Source of the DNA: Austropuccinia psidii
Lineage: Eukaryota > Basidiomycota > Pucciniomycetes > Pucciniales > Sphaerophragmiaceae
NCBI GenBank assembly: GCA_023105745.1
Contig: JALGQZ010000013.1
Coordinates: 27,576,105 to 27,640,104 of the forward strand
DNA: 64,000 bases
Direction of reading: 5' to 3'
In this document: piece by piece, positions 45,358 to 57,600 of the stretch
Numbering within the stretch: the stretch's first letter is position 1
Layout of the letters: every line of letters begins with the position of its first letter
Notes under the pieces: generated by a model
What the model was told of the DNA's origin: nothing
The model's input: only the letters and a program-made list of their open reading frames with translations
Database searches by the model: none
Made by a program: the position numbers and the translations under genes

Positions 45358-46460
45358 TTTGGAAGAGATTTTTAATTGCTGGTTAGACTGAAAAGGTGTG
45401 AAGGAAACTACCTGCCTACCACCCTCAGGGGAAGAGTGTGTTTGAGTTGAGAAATGTTGACACATGCATATACACATTGAGGAATAGTGGGGGGTTGACA
45501 TTTTTGTGGGAATTGTGAATAATGTTGGTTTGTTTATAAATATCTATGGTTGATGTGCAAGTGTTTAAGAGTGTGATTAATTGGGAAAACAATTGAGTTA
45601 ATATTTATAAAGGGGGAGATTATTTGAGCCAGTTGAGGATTTTATCCCATTTGCAATGGTGGCTTAGCTGCAGGGGATAACATATAACATTTCTCATCTT
45701 GATGGGGGAATTGGTTGGGATTTTACTTGGGTAAAATGCCATTCTGCTCAATTCTCATACATATCATAGTTTATTTACACATGGTAATACAGCAGGTTTG
45801 ACCCTTGAGGTGGTTCATATAGTGAAGTTTCACCATTGAATTGAGGGGATTAAAATTTAAACCATGTACACTGGCACCCCATTGTACATGGTTTAAACTG
45901 TATTACAGACATAACAATATAACTCTATTACATAAGGGTTTGGAGTGGAGCTAAAGTCTGGGTATTTGGTTCGAGTGCAGCAGGCTTTTAATTGGTTGGA
46001 ATTTTATTTGGATTTTCTTTCCTTTCTTGAAAAGTTGATGTGTCTTTTGTGGGTAAATCCTTCATGAAGATACCCTTATACAGATATAGAATGCTGGTAA
46101 AGTTTGATGAATATATTGGAAGTTTGGATAATTCACACAATGTGACAATGGGGAGGGGTAAATGTTTATTGAATCTGATTACTTATGGATAATGAGTCCC
46201 CTGGGACATCAAGGAAATATCACATTATATGCTGGTAGGCAATGCAGTGTGGTTTCCAACAAAAGTGGAGGAGCTCAAGTGTAGGCAGGGAGAATTCTCC
46301 TAAAAATAGTCTTATTAGGCTTACACAAGAGACTTGGTTCCCACTATTCATAGAATTTCTCTATTATACATTTGAAAACCTTTCATCTCATATCACTCTA
46401 TTTTATCATAATACCGAGCTGCTTTATCAAGTTGAAAATCTTACTGTAGTTTTTTAGGCC
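45358..46460. other. Unassigned sequence right of element D
   Basis: This continues the locus into which D inserted, so by position it should be the 5' flank or N-terminal side of the minus-strand Tnp2 transposon. I see no recognisable coding on either strand and no clear terminal repeats. Confidence 0.4.
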
Positions 46461-46462
46461 TT

Positions 46463-48382
46463 ATGTCATCTTCCAACCCACGTAAATCACATTCAGGTTC
46501 TGTTCATGCCTCAGATAGTGAATCTAGCATAGAATATGTTCAAACAAAGTCACCAATGAGTCCCAACATTCTGATCACAACTGCTATTGCATCCTCAATG
46601 AATTTATCAGGTCTTAACATTGAGGTGGGAAATGTGAAAGCTCAAACTTCAAGCACTTGGTCAATCCCAAATACTTCTGTCACTCTAATTCCCCCAAATC
46701 CCACTGATACACAAATGCATGTGTCTGAGGGGCCAGGAAGCACACCAGAAATCTCATAAAAGGCTAATCCCAAATCAAAATTTTGATGTGCCATGCTCCT
46801 TAATCCTGGTTGTAATGCAGTGGTGTCTCAGAAACCCTTTGGTAAAAGTAAAAATCCAACCCTCAATATTCCATCAGGATCTCAGGTTCATGTGGCCAAT
46901 GAAAAGCGGGTTGATGGAGGCCCACAAAAAATACCATTGGATAATGCTACTTGGAGTGGTCTGTTGGAGGGAAATCCATGATTGACACTTCATCAAAGTA
47001 AGTCATTTTGATTTCTGAGTAAAGAAATTTTCACAATTTGATATGTTTGTTTCATGGGTTAGATATGGCACCTAAAGGCAAATCAGTCCAATCTCAGGAG
47101 CCAATCAAAGATCATGAGTATGCCCAGTCTTTATTAATTTTTTGATGTGTTAACTGATGTTTTTCATGGAAGGTGATGAGCTTTATGCATCTTTGCCTCT
47201 GGTCCATAAATAAAACGTCACTGTATGTCATCATCCATATGCCTCTAAAACAAGAACAGCTCATGCCAGTTCATCAAGAGAAAAAATTGTGGATGATGAG
47301 GATGAAAACATGTCTCCCAATCACAGTGAAACAAATGATGAACCAAGGCAGGACAACTTCATGGTGCATGAGGAGGGCACTCAGTCAAATAGTGAGCTCA
47401 CCCAACCCCAAATTCCCCTTTCCCAGAGTATTTTTGAACAATCCAAGATCAGACATCCAAGGAACCAGGCTTGCAAAGCTCTCAATGTGGCAAAATGTGC
47501 AAGCCAAAAGGAGGAACAAAAATGTATTAAAGCAGAAATTCCAGAAAATGTCCATGGGATGGGATTGGCTGTACTTTCCCATTGCCTGTTCCTACTCAAA
47601 GTGAGGTATAAGGATTTTTCCTCACTATCAGCACCACCCAGCACAGAAGAGCGTGAGATTTCAATTAAAGTTTCTGGTCATCTGGGATATGTACCCAAGG
47701 ATGCTTTCAATGAGACATCAACACAGCTTCAGTCTCAGGGTTTCCAAAGCTACTGCAAAAAAAAGAGCTCCATAAGCTAGGACTAAAGCAATTCACTTGG
47801 GATTGGGAGAGCTCGTGGAAACATCTGTTCAATAAGTTGAGGTCTATGGTAATTTACCATACCTTCAGTCTCACACTTGTCAGCACCAAGTATTATCATT
47901 ACTGTTGGAACAAGGATCATAATAACTATGGGGTTGTGGAAGCTTTAATGGAGCAATATTTCACTTATTTGAAAAGAAAATGGAAGTCTATTCAAAAGGA
48001 CATGGGGTATTTGGTAAAAAAGAAGGAGAATCAAAAGCTCACAAAGATTCCTCAAAGGGTTAGTTACTGTATCTCTTCTTCATTTTGAAGTAAGTCTGAT
48101 GATAATCTAATTGATGATGTGCAGACCTGTGAGTGCCGTCGTGAATGGTGTGATATGGCTAAATTTCCCATTCTAGCATCACAATTCAATTACCCTCAAG
48201 TATTCTCAGATACTGCAGAGGTAGTGGAAAATGGACATCAAGGTTACCTCGGAGTAGGATTACGCTGGCAGTCACACTTATTCAATGAAATGGTATTAAA
48301 AATGGATAGAGAAATAGAGTTTTGTAATTGGATTAATAAAAGAGTAAAAAAACTATTGATAGATTGCCAGAAATACAATTGA
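46463..48382 (+). pseudogene. Unrecognised broken gene, intron-containing
   Basis: Pieces of open frame occur on the plus strand: SSSNPRKSHSGSVHASDSES (46463), NPGCNAVVSQKPFGKSKNP (46793), MAPKGKSVQSQEPIKDHE (47066), DDEDENMSPNHSETNDEPRQ (47289), and two C-terminal pieces (47837-48060 and 48119-48382, with RREWCDMAKFPILASQF and GVGLRWQSHLFNEMVLKMDR). GTAAGT...TTAG (about 46999-47060) and a segment ending GATGTGCAG (48124) look like introns. The composition is serine-rich and disordered at first and helical later. Stops within pieces indicate decay. I do not recognise the family; it may be a host or transposon accessory gene. Confidence 0.4.
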
Positions 48383-49439
48383 CAGATGATGGTGATATTC
48401 CGTAAAGGCTATCTTTTCAGGTATTTGATCAAGAGTGGCTCAAAAGTTGTAGTAAGATGCAGACTCTTGCCCTCAACATACTTGACAGGCCAGTTATTAG
48501 GTAAAATGTTGATGCTCTGCAATAACTTAGTAAAATAAATTTATAGCATAGCTACACATTAACATTTTGTGAATCATTTGTGCAGGTGTAAAAAAATCTG
48601 ATTATTATTTGTTAAATATGCAACAACTTGCTAAATAAGTTAGAATATAAATACTTTGAATTATAATGTATCATGGTCTCCCTTATAAAAAATACTTCAT
48701 TGCTCATTTTCATTGAGGAGATATTGAACAAGTTTGATCCAGCTCATGGTGTTCATAATTGTGGTCCTGTGACGGGGTGAAAAGGAGGTATCAACTTTGT
48801 CCAACACAAATTAGATAGTATCAGGAAGGCTCACACAGTTAAAATTTTTTTCTTTTCTTGAACATATTGGTGATTGGAATATGGGATTCCCATCAAGAAA
48901 GCATTTTGAATAGTAATACAATCAGGGACAAAGATGAGCTTAAAAGTTACCTTCCGCATGTTGACCTCCACTGAATGACCTTCACAGGTGGTTGTTGGCC
49001 AATACAATGGAGTCAATAAACAGCTTGAGCCTCAATGGCTGGGTTCAAATTGGACTCCTGGAAAGTTTGATGTCAGAGTAGGAAAATTTGGGGTCCCCTC
49101 ACCGTTAAATATACAATATTAGCTCAAGCTATGTTGAGGACATTTCCAGCTGCAGAAATGGCTTCAATGAGTACTTCACATTCAGGATTATTGAAGAAGT
49201 TCTCCAGGGCCTTCTCCTGCGTGCATGCTGTCATTGTTCCATCAATTTGTGCTTAAAGGATAGAGTGATGGGCAAGTGCAATACAAATTCTACCATGAAA
49301 AACCAGTCAGATGGATTCAATTGGTAATGGGTGCATATTAGAATTAACTCACAAAGAAATAAATTGGGTCCATTGGGTGTAAACCACCGATTTTGTTGGA
49401 CCACACTTTGATTGTATGTTCTTCACTAAGCATTTTAGG
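48383..49439. other. Unassigned stretch between two pseudogenes
   Basis: Short minus-strand frames are present (for example 48831-49016), perhaps the decayed C-terminal helicase part of the SNF2 pseudogene to the right. No motif is clear enough to assign. Confidence 0.35.
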
Positions 49440-50273
49440 AGGTGTGCAATTTTACTACTCATCATTCATGTGTCCACATCCACAATAGTTTTGTGGAGTT
49501 ATCCTCAGTGCTCCTGCCCTCATGGTCTTCCAAATCCGCATCTGCCATTGTGTTAAGAATTATATGATTTTCACAGCATATTTGTAGCCTATTAATTTTT
49601 CTGAAAAATTCTCCTGGTCCTTTGCTTTTGGATGATAGGAATTCTTTGTATAATGTGGAATATTCTTGCTGCAGTTTTGGGTTAATTGGGAGAGGCTCAT
49701 AGTGATGGCTAATAGTGGGGAGACATTTGAGATGTGTTGTTTTGGTGTGGCGCAAGCTTGAATGATGCAATGGCAAATGCAAAATTTTATTTCTACCTTT
49801 GGAAAGACTACTCCGGATAAATGGTGACTAGTTATCTTGATCTGAGCTCTGAGGTTTGGTGATGAATGATATTATGCCCAAAAGTTCATAAATGGTGTTA
49901 TGAATAGGTGTTCCCATTACACATATTAAATGGGATGATAGGAGGCTATTAATGGCACGGTTAGTGGCAGTTTATTGAGAGAAAATATAGCTATAAGATG
50001 GGGGAGGGGGTAGTTGATATGATGGGTCATTTGAATTATTAAAAGATCAGACACTCACTGTGCTTCACCCAAAATTATATGATTCCAATTGATTTCAAAG
50101 ATGTATGATGTAGAGGTATTTGTTTGGTTGAGTTCTTGGGTGAGATTATTGTAAGAAGTGATGATGATATCACATTTGAAGATGTTGATCTCAGATAATA
50201 AGTGATGAGTGTGGCCATGGTAGGTGTTGGCTTTCAGTGCTCCAGCCTGAGCATGCTTGGATATTTCCAATTG
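49440..50273 (-). pseudogene. SNF2-family helicase/ATPase fragment
   Basis: Three blocks appear in order from high to low coordinates. The first is FKCDIIITSYNNLTQEL with FEINWNHIILGEAQ (50190-50060), matching the D-I-V-ITTY..L and W..I-iLDEAH region; the DEAH box reads GEAQ. The second is TNRAINSLLSSHLICVMGTP with IHNTIYELLGIISFI (about 49960-49870), matching the R-W-x-LTGTPI-N motif. The third is LLSSKS..GPGEFFRKINRLQICC (about 49620-49560). This resembles Rad5/Rad16-type SNF2 proteins. Motif loss, stops and absence of the N-terminal half mark it as dead. The solo LTR at 50274 cuts it. It could be a relic of a host gene or a gene carried by a large DNA transposon. Confidence 0.78.
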
Positions 50274-52255
50274 TGTAAGGTTTGACTATGAAACAATAAG
50301 TAAAAATTACTAATATTTTACTTATTGTACTATGAATTTTCTTATAAATTAAATAAATAAGAAGAAAATTATTATAATAACAAATAATTATAATAATTAT
50401 GGCGTAAAATAATTATATTATTAAATAAATATAATAATATAATTTATAATATAAAAATATAATATAATAAGTAAATATATTAATATAAGATAATTAATAT
50501 ATTTAAAAGCACTTCATTATTGTTACCAACAAATAATAAAGGTGTAAAAAATTGTTTTTTATTAATAAAAAACAATCAATAACAATAATATTACTAATAT
50601 TAAAGCTATAAATTAATATAAATACTATTTATATCAATTAGAGAATTATTAAAGTAATAATAGAGAAAAATTATTATAATAAGAGAAATGAATTACTTTT
50701 AATGCTTAATATAATAATTTTGAATACTTTTACGCCTAAAAATGTAAATACAACTTATTTAAATTGTAGTTACAATAAAATTTAAGAGAAATTACAATTT
50801 TTCTTGATTTTACGTGGAATAGAGGTTTTTAAGAGAAATTTAAACAAAACAATCAAATAATTGCAATAATCAAGTCAGAGATGAAGATTATAATAAGATT
50901 TTCTTTGGTCTTTACTAATATAAAAGTTTTATATATAAAGAAGAAAGAAGTTACCTTTTTATTTAATGATTTAATGTTTTGTAAGTGTCTGAGGGGGAAA
51001 CAGAGTAAAAAGAGCTCTATTTATAGTAAATACCTCCCTCCTAGAGTCCAGAAGGCTTCTAGTAGATGTGTACTGATGCTTTCTACTAGAATTGATCAAT
51101 ATCTTAAGGTTTGGTGATGATTACATCATGATCAAACCATCTTACCTCATAATCACACCATTATTTAGAGTTATCACTATAACTCTAAGTTTGATGATAT
51201 CATAGGCTTGGCAGAAGCCTAATCTTTGTGGATTTTATTAGTATTAATCATATTCTCATAGTATTCACCAGTTCTATCACTAATATGACTGTTAAACTTA
51301 AAATAAGATTACTGTGAGTGATCTTAAATGATCAAATTTAAGCTTACACTTTGATCATTAATAACGTTTAAGCTATACACGCTACAGCTATTCTGAGAGT
51401 GGATTCTGATAGCTTGGCATGTCCTCATTACACTGCCAAGATAATTTTATTACATCATCAAAACTGTATTTTTGATGATTTTTCTTGTAACTCATCTTTT
51501 CTGTCAAAACTTAATATTTTAAACTTCAAACCATGATTTCAAGGGGTTATACCTTGAATATTGTAATAACAAATACATCATTCTTCACGAGTGAACTAGT
51601 GGAATCCAACTGTCTACTCATTTTTAAGTTTGGACCACTTTAACAACAAAGTAATCAATGGCTCTATTGAATTTGATCAATGCTCCCTTACAGGTTTTTA
51701 CCTTGTTTATGTCTTGTGAAATAAAGTTCATCTCTGTATTCCTACAGTCTTTACGTGGTGACTTTATTTTTGGTTCATCACTCTATCATGTATATTTCAA
51801 AAGATATTAGGTAAAATCCTTGAACATATGCATTGACCAAAAAAGTGCATATATTCAGCTTAACTCCTTAAGTATTGACTTTGGAGATTAGCTTCTTAAT
51901 TTTTTTATGTGTAGATTCCTATGGAGAATCCGATGGTACCATTGATTTCACATGTTGTTTCATTGGTATTTGAAATAATTAAGGATTCATGTTTTTCATA
52001 AGGAATTATTACTTATAACTCATTAAATATTGACTTTACACATCTGCCATAAAAATGATATATGCGTATTTTACCATGGGGAATCCAATGGTATAATTTA
52101 TTTTACATTTTTATTCATTGGGGTTGAAGTTAAACCAGGTTTTATGCCTATTTATGGCATTTTTGTAGCTTTAAGGCAATTTTTTTTAATGTATAATTAT
52201 TTTAAATATTTCTTGGGACCTTTTTGGGTATGTGGTCATATCTCAACGGTTTGCA
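50274..52255 (-). repeat. Solo LTR, A family, minus orientation
   Basis: It starts TGTAAGGTTTGACTATGAAAC and ends TATCTCAACGGTTTGCA, matching the LTR at 3896-5910 throughout, including the TATA box complement (about 51018-51027) and hairpin cluster. The flanking 5-mers AATTG (50269-50273) and ATTTA (52256-52260) do not match, so the right flank may have been replaced. Confidence 0.88.
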
Positions 52256-52388
52256 ATTTATATGTACAAAAAGTCTTGTAACTTACATACCTTTGCCATA
52301 CTTAATGATAGCCATATCAAATGAGGTACCATTGTGTAGAACACATCCAGGCCTACACAATGAACCAATTTTTAGCTTTATATCCCAA
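52256..52388 (+). repeat. Fragment of a D-type LTR
   Basis: The stretch CTTGTAACTTACATACC...ATATCAAATGAGGTACCATTGTGTAGAACACA and the following GCTTTATATCCCAA line up with 44510-44625 in the D 3' LTR and 19670-19770 in the 5' LTR. The D-type LTR was cut by element B at 52389. Its other part may lie beyond element G. Confidence 0.7.
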
Positions 52389-54560
52389 TTTAAGGTTTGT
52401 CTATGAAACTCTTGATAATAGTAACAATATCAAGAGTACTATGACTGTCCTCAGTAGAAAAATATAATATAATAAAATATTACAACCACAAATTTAAATA
52501 TAATTATTAAGAATAATTATATATAAACAAAATAATTTGATTATTATTATAATAATATAATAATAAAAAAATAATAATAATTATAATAAATTATAATTAT
52601 TCTATTATTGTTATAGTCACTGACAGTTATAACAATAAAAAGTGTAAAGCTCTTAATGAGACAATTACACGTGGAAAATATGAATATTAACCACTTATAA
52701 ATAATATAAATATCATTTATAAAAAGAATTAAACACACACTGTGCAGAAATAATTCTTTTAGAAGAAAATTCTATATAAAAAAACTAATATTTAGATAAA
52801 AAAAAATATAGAACTTTAAAGAAAACTTACTTATAAGATTTATTTAATACAACAAGTCTAATACAACAGTTATTATACTAAATAAAGGTTATAAGTTGAA
52901 AACACGTCAAAAATCAACAAATTTAAAGATAAAACAACTTTTTATAATATAAATTATGATTAAAGAGTTTTTGAGAGGAATTTGTGCATTTTAAAAGATA
53001 TTCAAAATGATATTTTATATAATAAAATATATTATTGGTGATTACAACAATAATCTAAATTCTATGACTTCAATTCTTTAATTTTAATAAATAAAGAATA
53101 AAAATAACTTAAGAATTACTTTAATAATAAGATTTTATATTTAATAAAACTTTACCTGTTTAAATTTCTAATATGATTGGATTGATAATGAATGATGGAC
53201 AAAAACAGTGAGGAAAAGACTCTTTTTATGTCTTAAGAGCAGCTCTCATGATTCATAATGGATGTAGAGGGCGTGCTCAGGTCAAAACTGAAAAACCATG
53301 CTTAAAAATGAAGCTCTTAACTTAACGCAACTTATTTTTACTTCCAATTTAAGGTTACCAGTGTTATTCTTAACTCCAAGTAACTTGAATCCTCATTTAG
53401 TTTAACTATTTTAAGTTTTAATATGAAATAAGATTATTTATATTGAAGCTCATCACATGAAAAACTTAAAATTAGAGTTTCAAGCAAAAATCTCTTAAAC
53501 TCAATTTTTAATTAATTTTTAAAGAAATCATAACTTTCTTTGAGTTTAATTAAAAGAGTAAATTTCCAGGCTAATTACACAGGAAATTTATTTATAAAAG
53601 ATACTTAAAATTTAATTTATATATTGATAATATTAAATTCTAAGTTTTGTGAAATTTTCAAGCAAATCCATTAAGAATTGGATTCTTAATTAATTTTTGA
53701 AGTTATTGCTATTTTTCCACGTAAAATAGCAAAACACACCAAACCTTATGTTTTGATAAGGTTTTAATACTTGAAACATTAAAGTTTTAAGCTTAATTAA
53801 GCTCTGACAGTTCTTAAAACCTTGATTTCAACCCTGCATATTGGGATTTACCCTTTGGCAGCTTGAAATTCCTGTCCAATTTGGGATAAAACCAGTTTAA
53901 ACTTTAAGGTTGGATCAAAGTCTAAGCTTAAAGTTTAAATAAGGTTGAAAATCCTCAAATACAGGTGGACAACCTTAATTGAATCCTTGCAGATCCAAAA
54001 AGTTGGGTACCCCAGCTCTATTTGGTCTTTTTCCTTTGTCCCACCTTTCTGCGTGGATTTTGCCCTTTTATTTATTTAAAGCCATACTATGGCCTTAAAC
54101 CCTTTTAAATTGAGCTCACACAGGATTTACATTCTGTATGGCAAATCCTTAGCCAATTCAGTAAATATACACCACACCTCAATTTTAACTAAAATTTTGG
54201 TAAGTTTGCATAAACCTTATGCAACTTTAAATTTAAGCTTAATTAAGCTTAAATTTAACAATTTTTGAAGAAATGTTAAAAAAGCTACATTGGTACTGTG
54301 AGATTCTTAAATCTTCCAATAACATAAAAAATAAGTGGTTTTGGGTATAACACCCTATGGGTGGACCCTAGGTTATTTTTGGTGTAGAATCCAAAAATGG
54401 CATAATATTTATAACTTTGTTTATCCAAAAAAAAGTTATACTTATTTTTTATTATTTTTTATTTTAAATTCAACTAAAAAGTCTGTTTAAGACAAAATTA
54501 ACTGTTTATAAAATCATTTGTGGCCTTATGGGTATGTCATACATACTTCACAGGCTCACA
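52389..54560 (-). repeat. Element B 3' LTR
   Basis: It is 2172 bp and ends ATACTTCACAGGCTCACA. Its outer edge reads TTTAAGG where the 5' copy has TGTAAGG, so the terminal TG is mutated. A TATA-like ACATAAAAAGAG (complement of about 53222-53233) and a donor-like CAG|GTAAAG (complement of 53150-53158) are present. Confidence 0.92.
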
Positions 54561-54580
54561 TCCCCTACCACCAAAAAAAA
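54561..54580 (-). promoter_or_regulatory. Polypurine tract of element B
   Basis: The minus strand reads TTTTTTTTGGTGGTAGGGGA next to the 3' LTR, almost as in element A. Confidence 0.75.
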
Positions 54581-54696
54581 TTGTACCACAATTTTTCTTT
54601 TGTAGTATACCCCCAAGCTATTTGGGGGGGGTATAATCCGCTGTCCAACCTCTCTACTTATACTTTCAAGTATGTAAAGCACACAATTCAAACTTT

Positions 54697-57600
54697 TTAT
54701 TGAGCAATTGGTCTTCTCTCATGTCTGAATCTTCTGAGAAACTTCTGGGAATCAGGTATTTTGTTTTCTACAATCCACTCATCTTCATGTTGTGGATTTT
54801 TATACCTGACCAAGTATTCTCTTTCATTTTTTCCCCCAAGTCTTCTTTCTTTCAAGACTTTCAGTACCTTTTTCTCCTCACTTAGGTCCAGTGGGGGTAC
54901 TTCTAAGGGTGTTTCATTTCTTAAAGGAAATGATTCCTTGTCACTTGAAGTGTAATGCTTTACTAGACTGACAGGGAATGCTGGATGTTTATTTTCTAGT
55001 TCTCCTGACAGTTCTACTTGTACTGCATTTGTCCCATGAAGGGCTTTAATAATAAATGGTCCTGCAAAGGAATCTTTCAATTTCTTTGGACCTTTAATAT
55101 TATTAAAGTTCAAGGTTGAAACTAGTATTAAGTCCCCTACTTTGAATTCTGGGGTCTTATGACTTTTATCCCATTTCTGCTTAGCATATTCAAAGGCATC
55201 ATTTATGCTTTGATTTGCATGATGCCTTACTTTATCAAGCAATAGCTTAAAGCTTGAAGCAGTTGGATGAATGTCAACCAGATCTTTCTTCAAAGTATCA
55301 ACTGGAAGTTTGGGGTTCCATCCTTTTTCCAACATTGCAGGGGTCTTGCCTGTTGAAGCATGGATGGAGGTCTTGTAGGCTAATTCCAATGCTGGTATAA
55401 GAGTACACCAATAATGGGTAAAGCCATAAGAATCTTTAAACTCCAGGCCATAAGCACAAAATCTTCTGATCATGTCCTCAAGGGTTTGAATCATTCTTTC
55501 TGCTAACCCATCTGTTTGTGGATGGTATGCTGTTGAGAATGATAATTTTGTACCCAAAAGCTTATGTAAATTAGTCCATAAGGCTGATGTAAATTTTGGG
55601 TCTCTGTCAGTAATGATGGTTTTATAGACCAGTATGGGATATTACTCTATTCCAGATTAAAAGAGCTGTATCCATAGCTGTGTCATCTTTGTGACATGGT
55701 AAAAAGATTGGTGTTTTGCTGTATCTGTCTACAATAACAAGACATGCATTGTAACTCTTATCACCTCCAGGTGGTAATTCAGTTACCCAATCCATGTGAA
55801 CCACTTCCCATGGGGTACTTGGTTCTTGGATATGGATCATCAGACCAAATATTTTACCAGTAGCTTTATTGGCTTTCTGGCATCTATCACAACTATGACA
55901 GTACTCAATGACATCTTTTCTCCAAGATGGCCACCAGGCACATGTCTTAATTCTTTCCATTGTTCTGTCTTCAGACAGATTTCCAGAATAAATGTTATCA
56001 TGGCATTCTAGTAGTATTGTGTTAATCAACATTCTACTACATAGGACCATGACACATGTGTGTTTAGATCTATGATATAGTATACCATCAAACAAATGGA
56101 ATCTTCCATTATCATAAGATGTTTTCCAAATATCATCCAGAGAATTAGCCAATGCTGCATCTTTACAATCTTTGTCAAGTAGGGCAGTAAGAATATGACA
56201 ATTCTTATCTTGCTTGTAGCTTTCCCTAACTTCTTCAAAGAATTATGTTCCAACATCTGTGATATTAATTCCTTCAATTGGAATTTGAGGTTCTGCACTT
56301 GTAGGAACATAGGCAGGATTATCAGGTGTATTTGGTAATGCCCATCTACTCAAGCCATCAGCATTCTTATGAATATTTCCAGCTTTATGTACTATGGTCA
56401 TATTGCCTCTATACTCCTGTATAGCAATCTGCCATCTTAACATGTGTCTGTTTGGAGTTTTCATGTTAAGAAGTGATTTAACTGCATTACAATCAGTAAT
56501 TACTTCAAACACACTACCATCAAGATTGTAATGAAGTTTTTCCAGAGCCCAAACAAGGCAAAGGCACTCCATTTGGCTAGCTCCATATCTGGCCTCAGTA
56601 GGTTTAATTTGTCTTGAAATGAAACAAATTGGACCTTCATAAGGCTTGTCATTGACAATTTGAACTTGATGAAGAGCAGCTCCTAAACCATCACCACATG
56701 CATCAATATACAGCTTGAAAGGAAGTTTCCAATCTGGCATCAATAATAATGGTGCATTGGTCAAGGCATATTTGATTTTATCATATGCTTGAATTCTCTC
56801 CTGTGTCATTTCAAAAACAGTTTGTTGATCACAAATTCTGTATAATGATCTGGCATGGATTGCAAAATCTTTAAGGTGTTGCCTGTAATAACTGGCAAAC
56901 CCTAAGAAAGACATCATTTCTTTTTTGTTCTGGGGCATTTGTTTCAGTAAAACTGAAGCTACTTTGTTTTTATCAACACCAAGGCTTAGTCCTGAGACTA
57001 CATGTCCTAGAGCTTTTAACTCATGAAACCCAAAATTACATTTTTTAAGAGAAATTTTCATGTTCACTTGTAGAATTTTCTTAAGTACTAATGAAAGTCT
57101 CTCTAAATGTAATTTCCAGGTTTCTGAACAAATGATAATGTCATCAATATAAATGATTAACCATCCCTCTGATAATTCATGTGGGAAGATAGTATTCATC
57201 ATTCTTTGGTAATGAGAGGGTGCATTTTTAATACCAAAAGGCATCCTCAAATATTCATAAATACCACAATGAGAAATTATTCTCAATAATTTCCTAGCAT
57301 GAGGTGTCAAAACATTCTGCTGAAAGCCTTTTAGAGCATCCATAGAAGTGATGAATCTTGCTTTGTATAATTGAGTCAAAGTATCATGAATTCTAGGGAT
57401 TGGATACCTGTCTGGAATAGTATAGGTATTCAGTGCTCTAAAATCACCAACCATCCTTGACTTATCATTATGCCAAGTAATGATTACTGGAGTTGTGACT
57501 TCAACCTCCTCATTGTGTCCAACCTTTCTAAGAACTCCCAGTTTCATTAGTTCATTAATATGATTTTCTAATGCTTCTCTAGCCCTAGGGCTAGCTGGGT

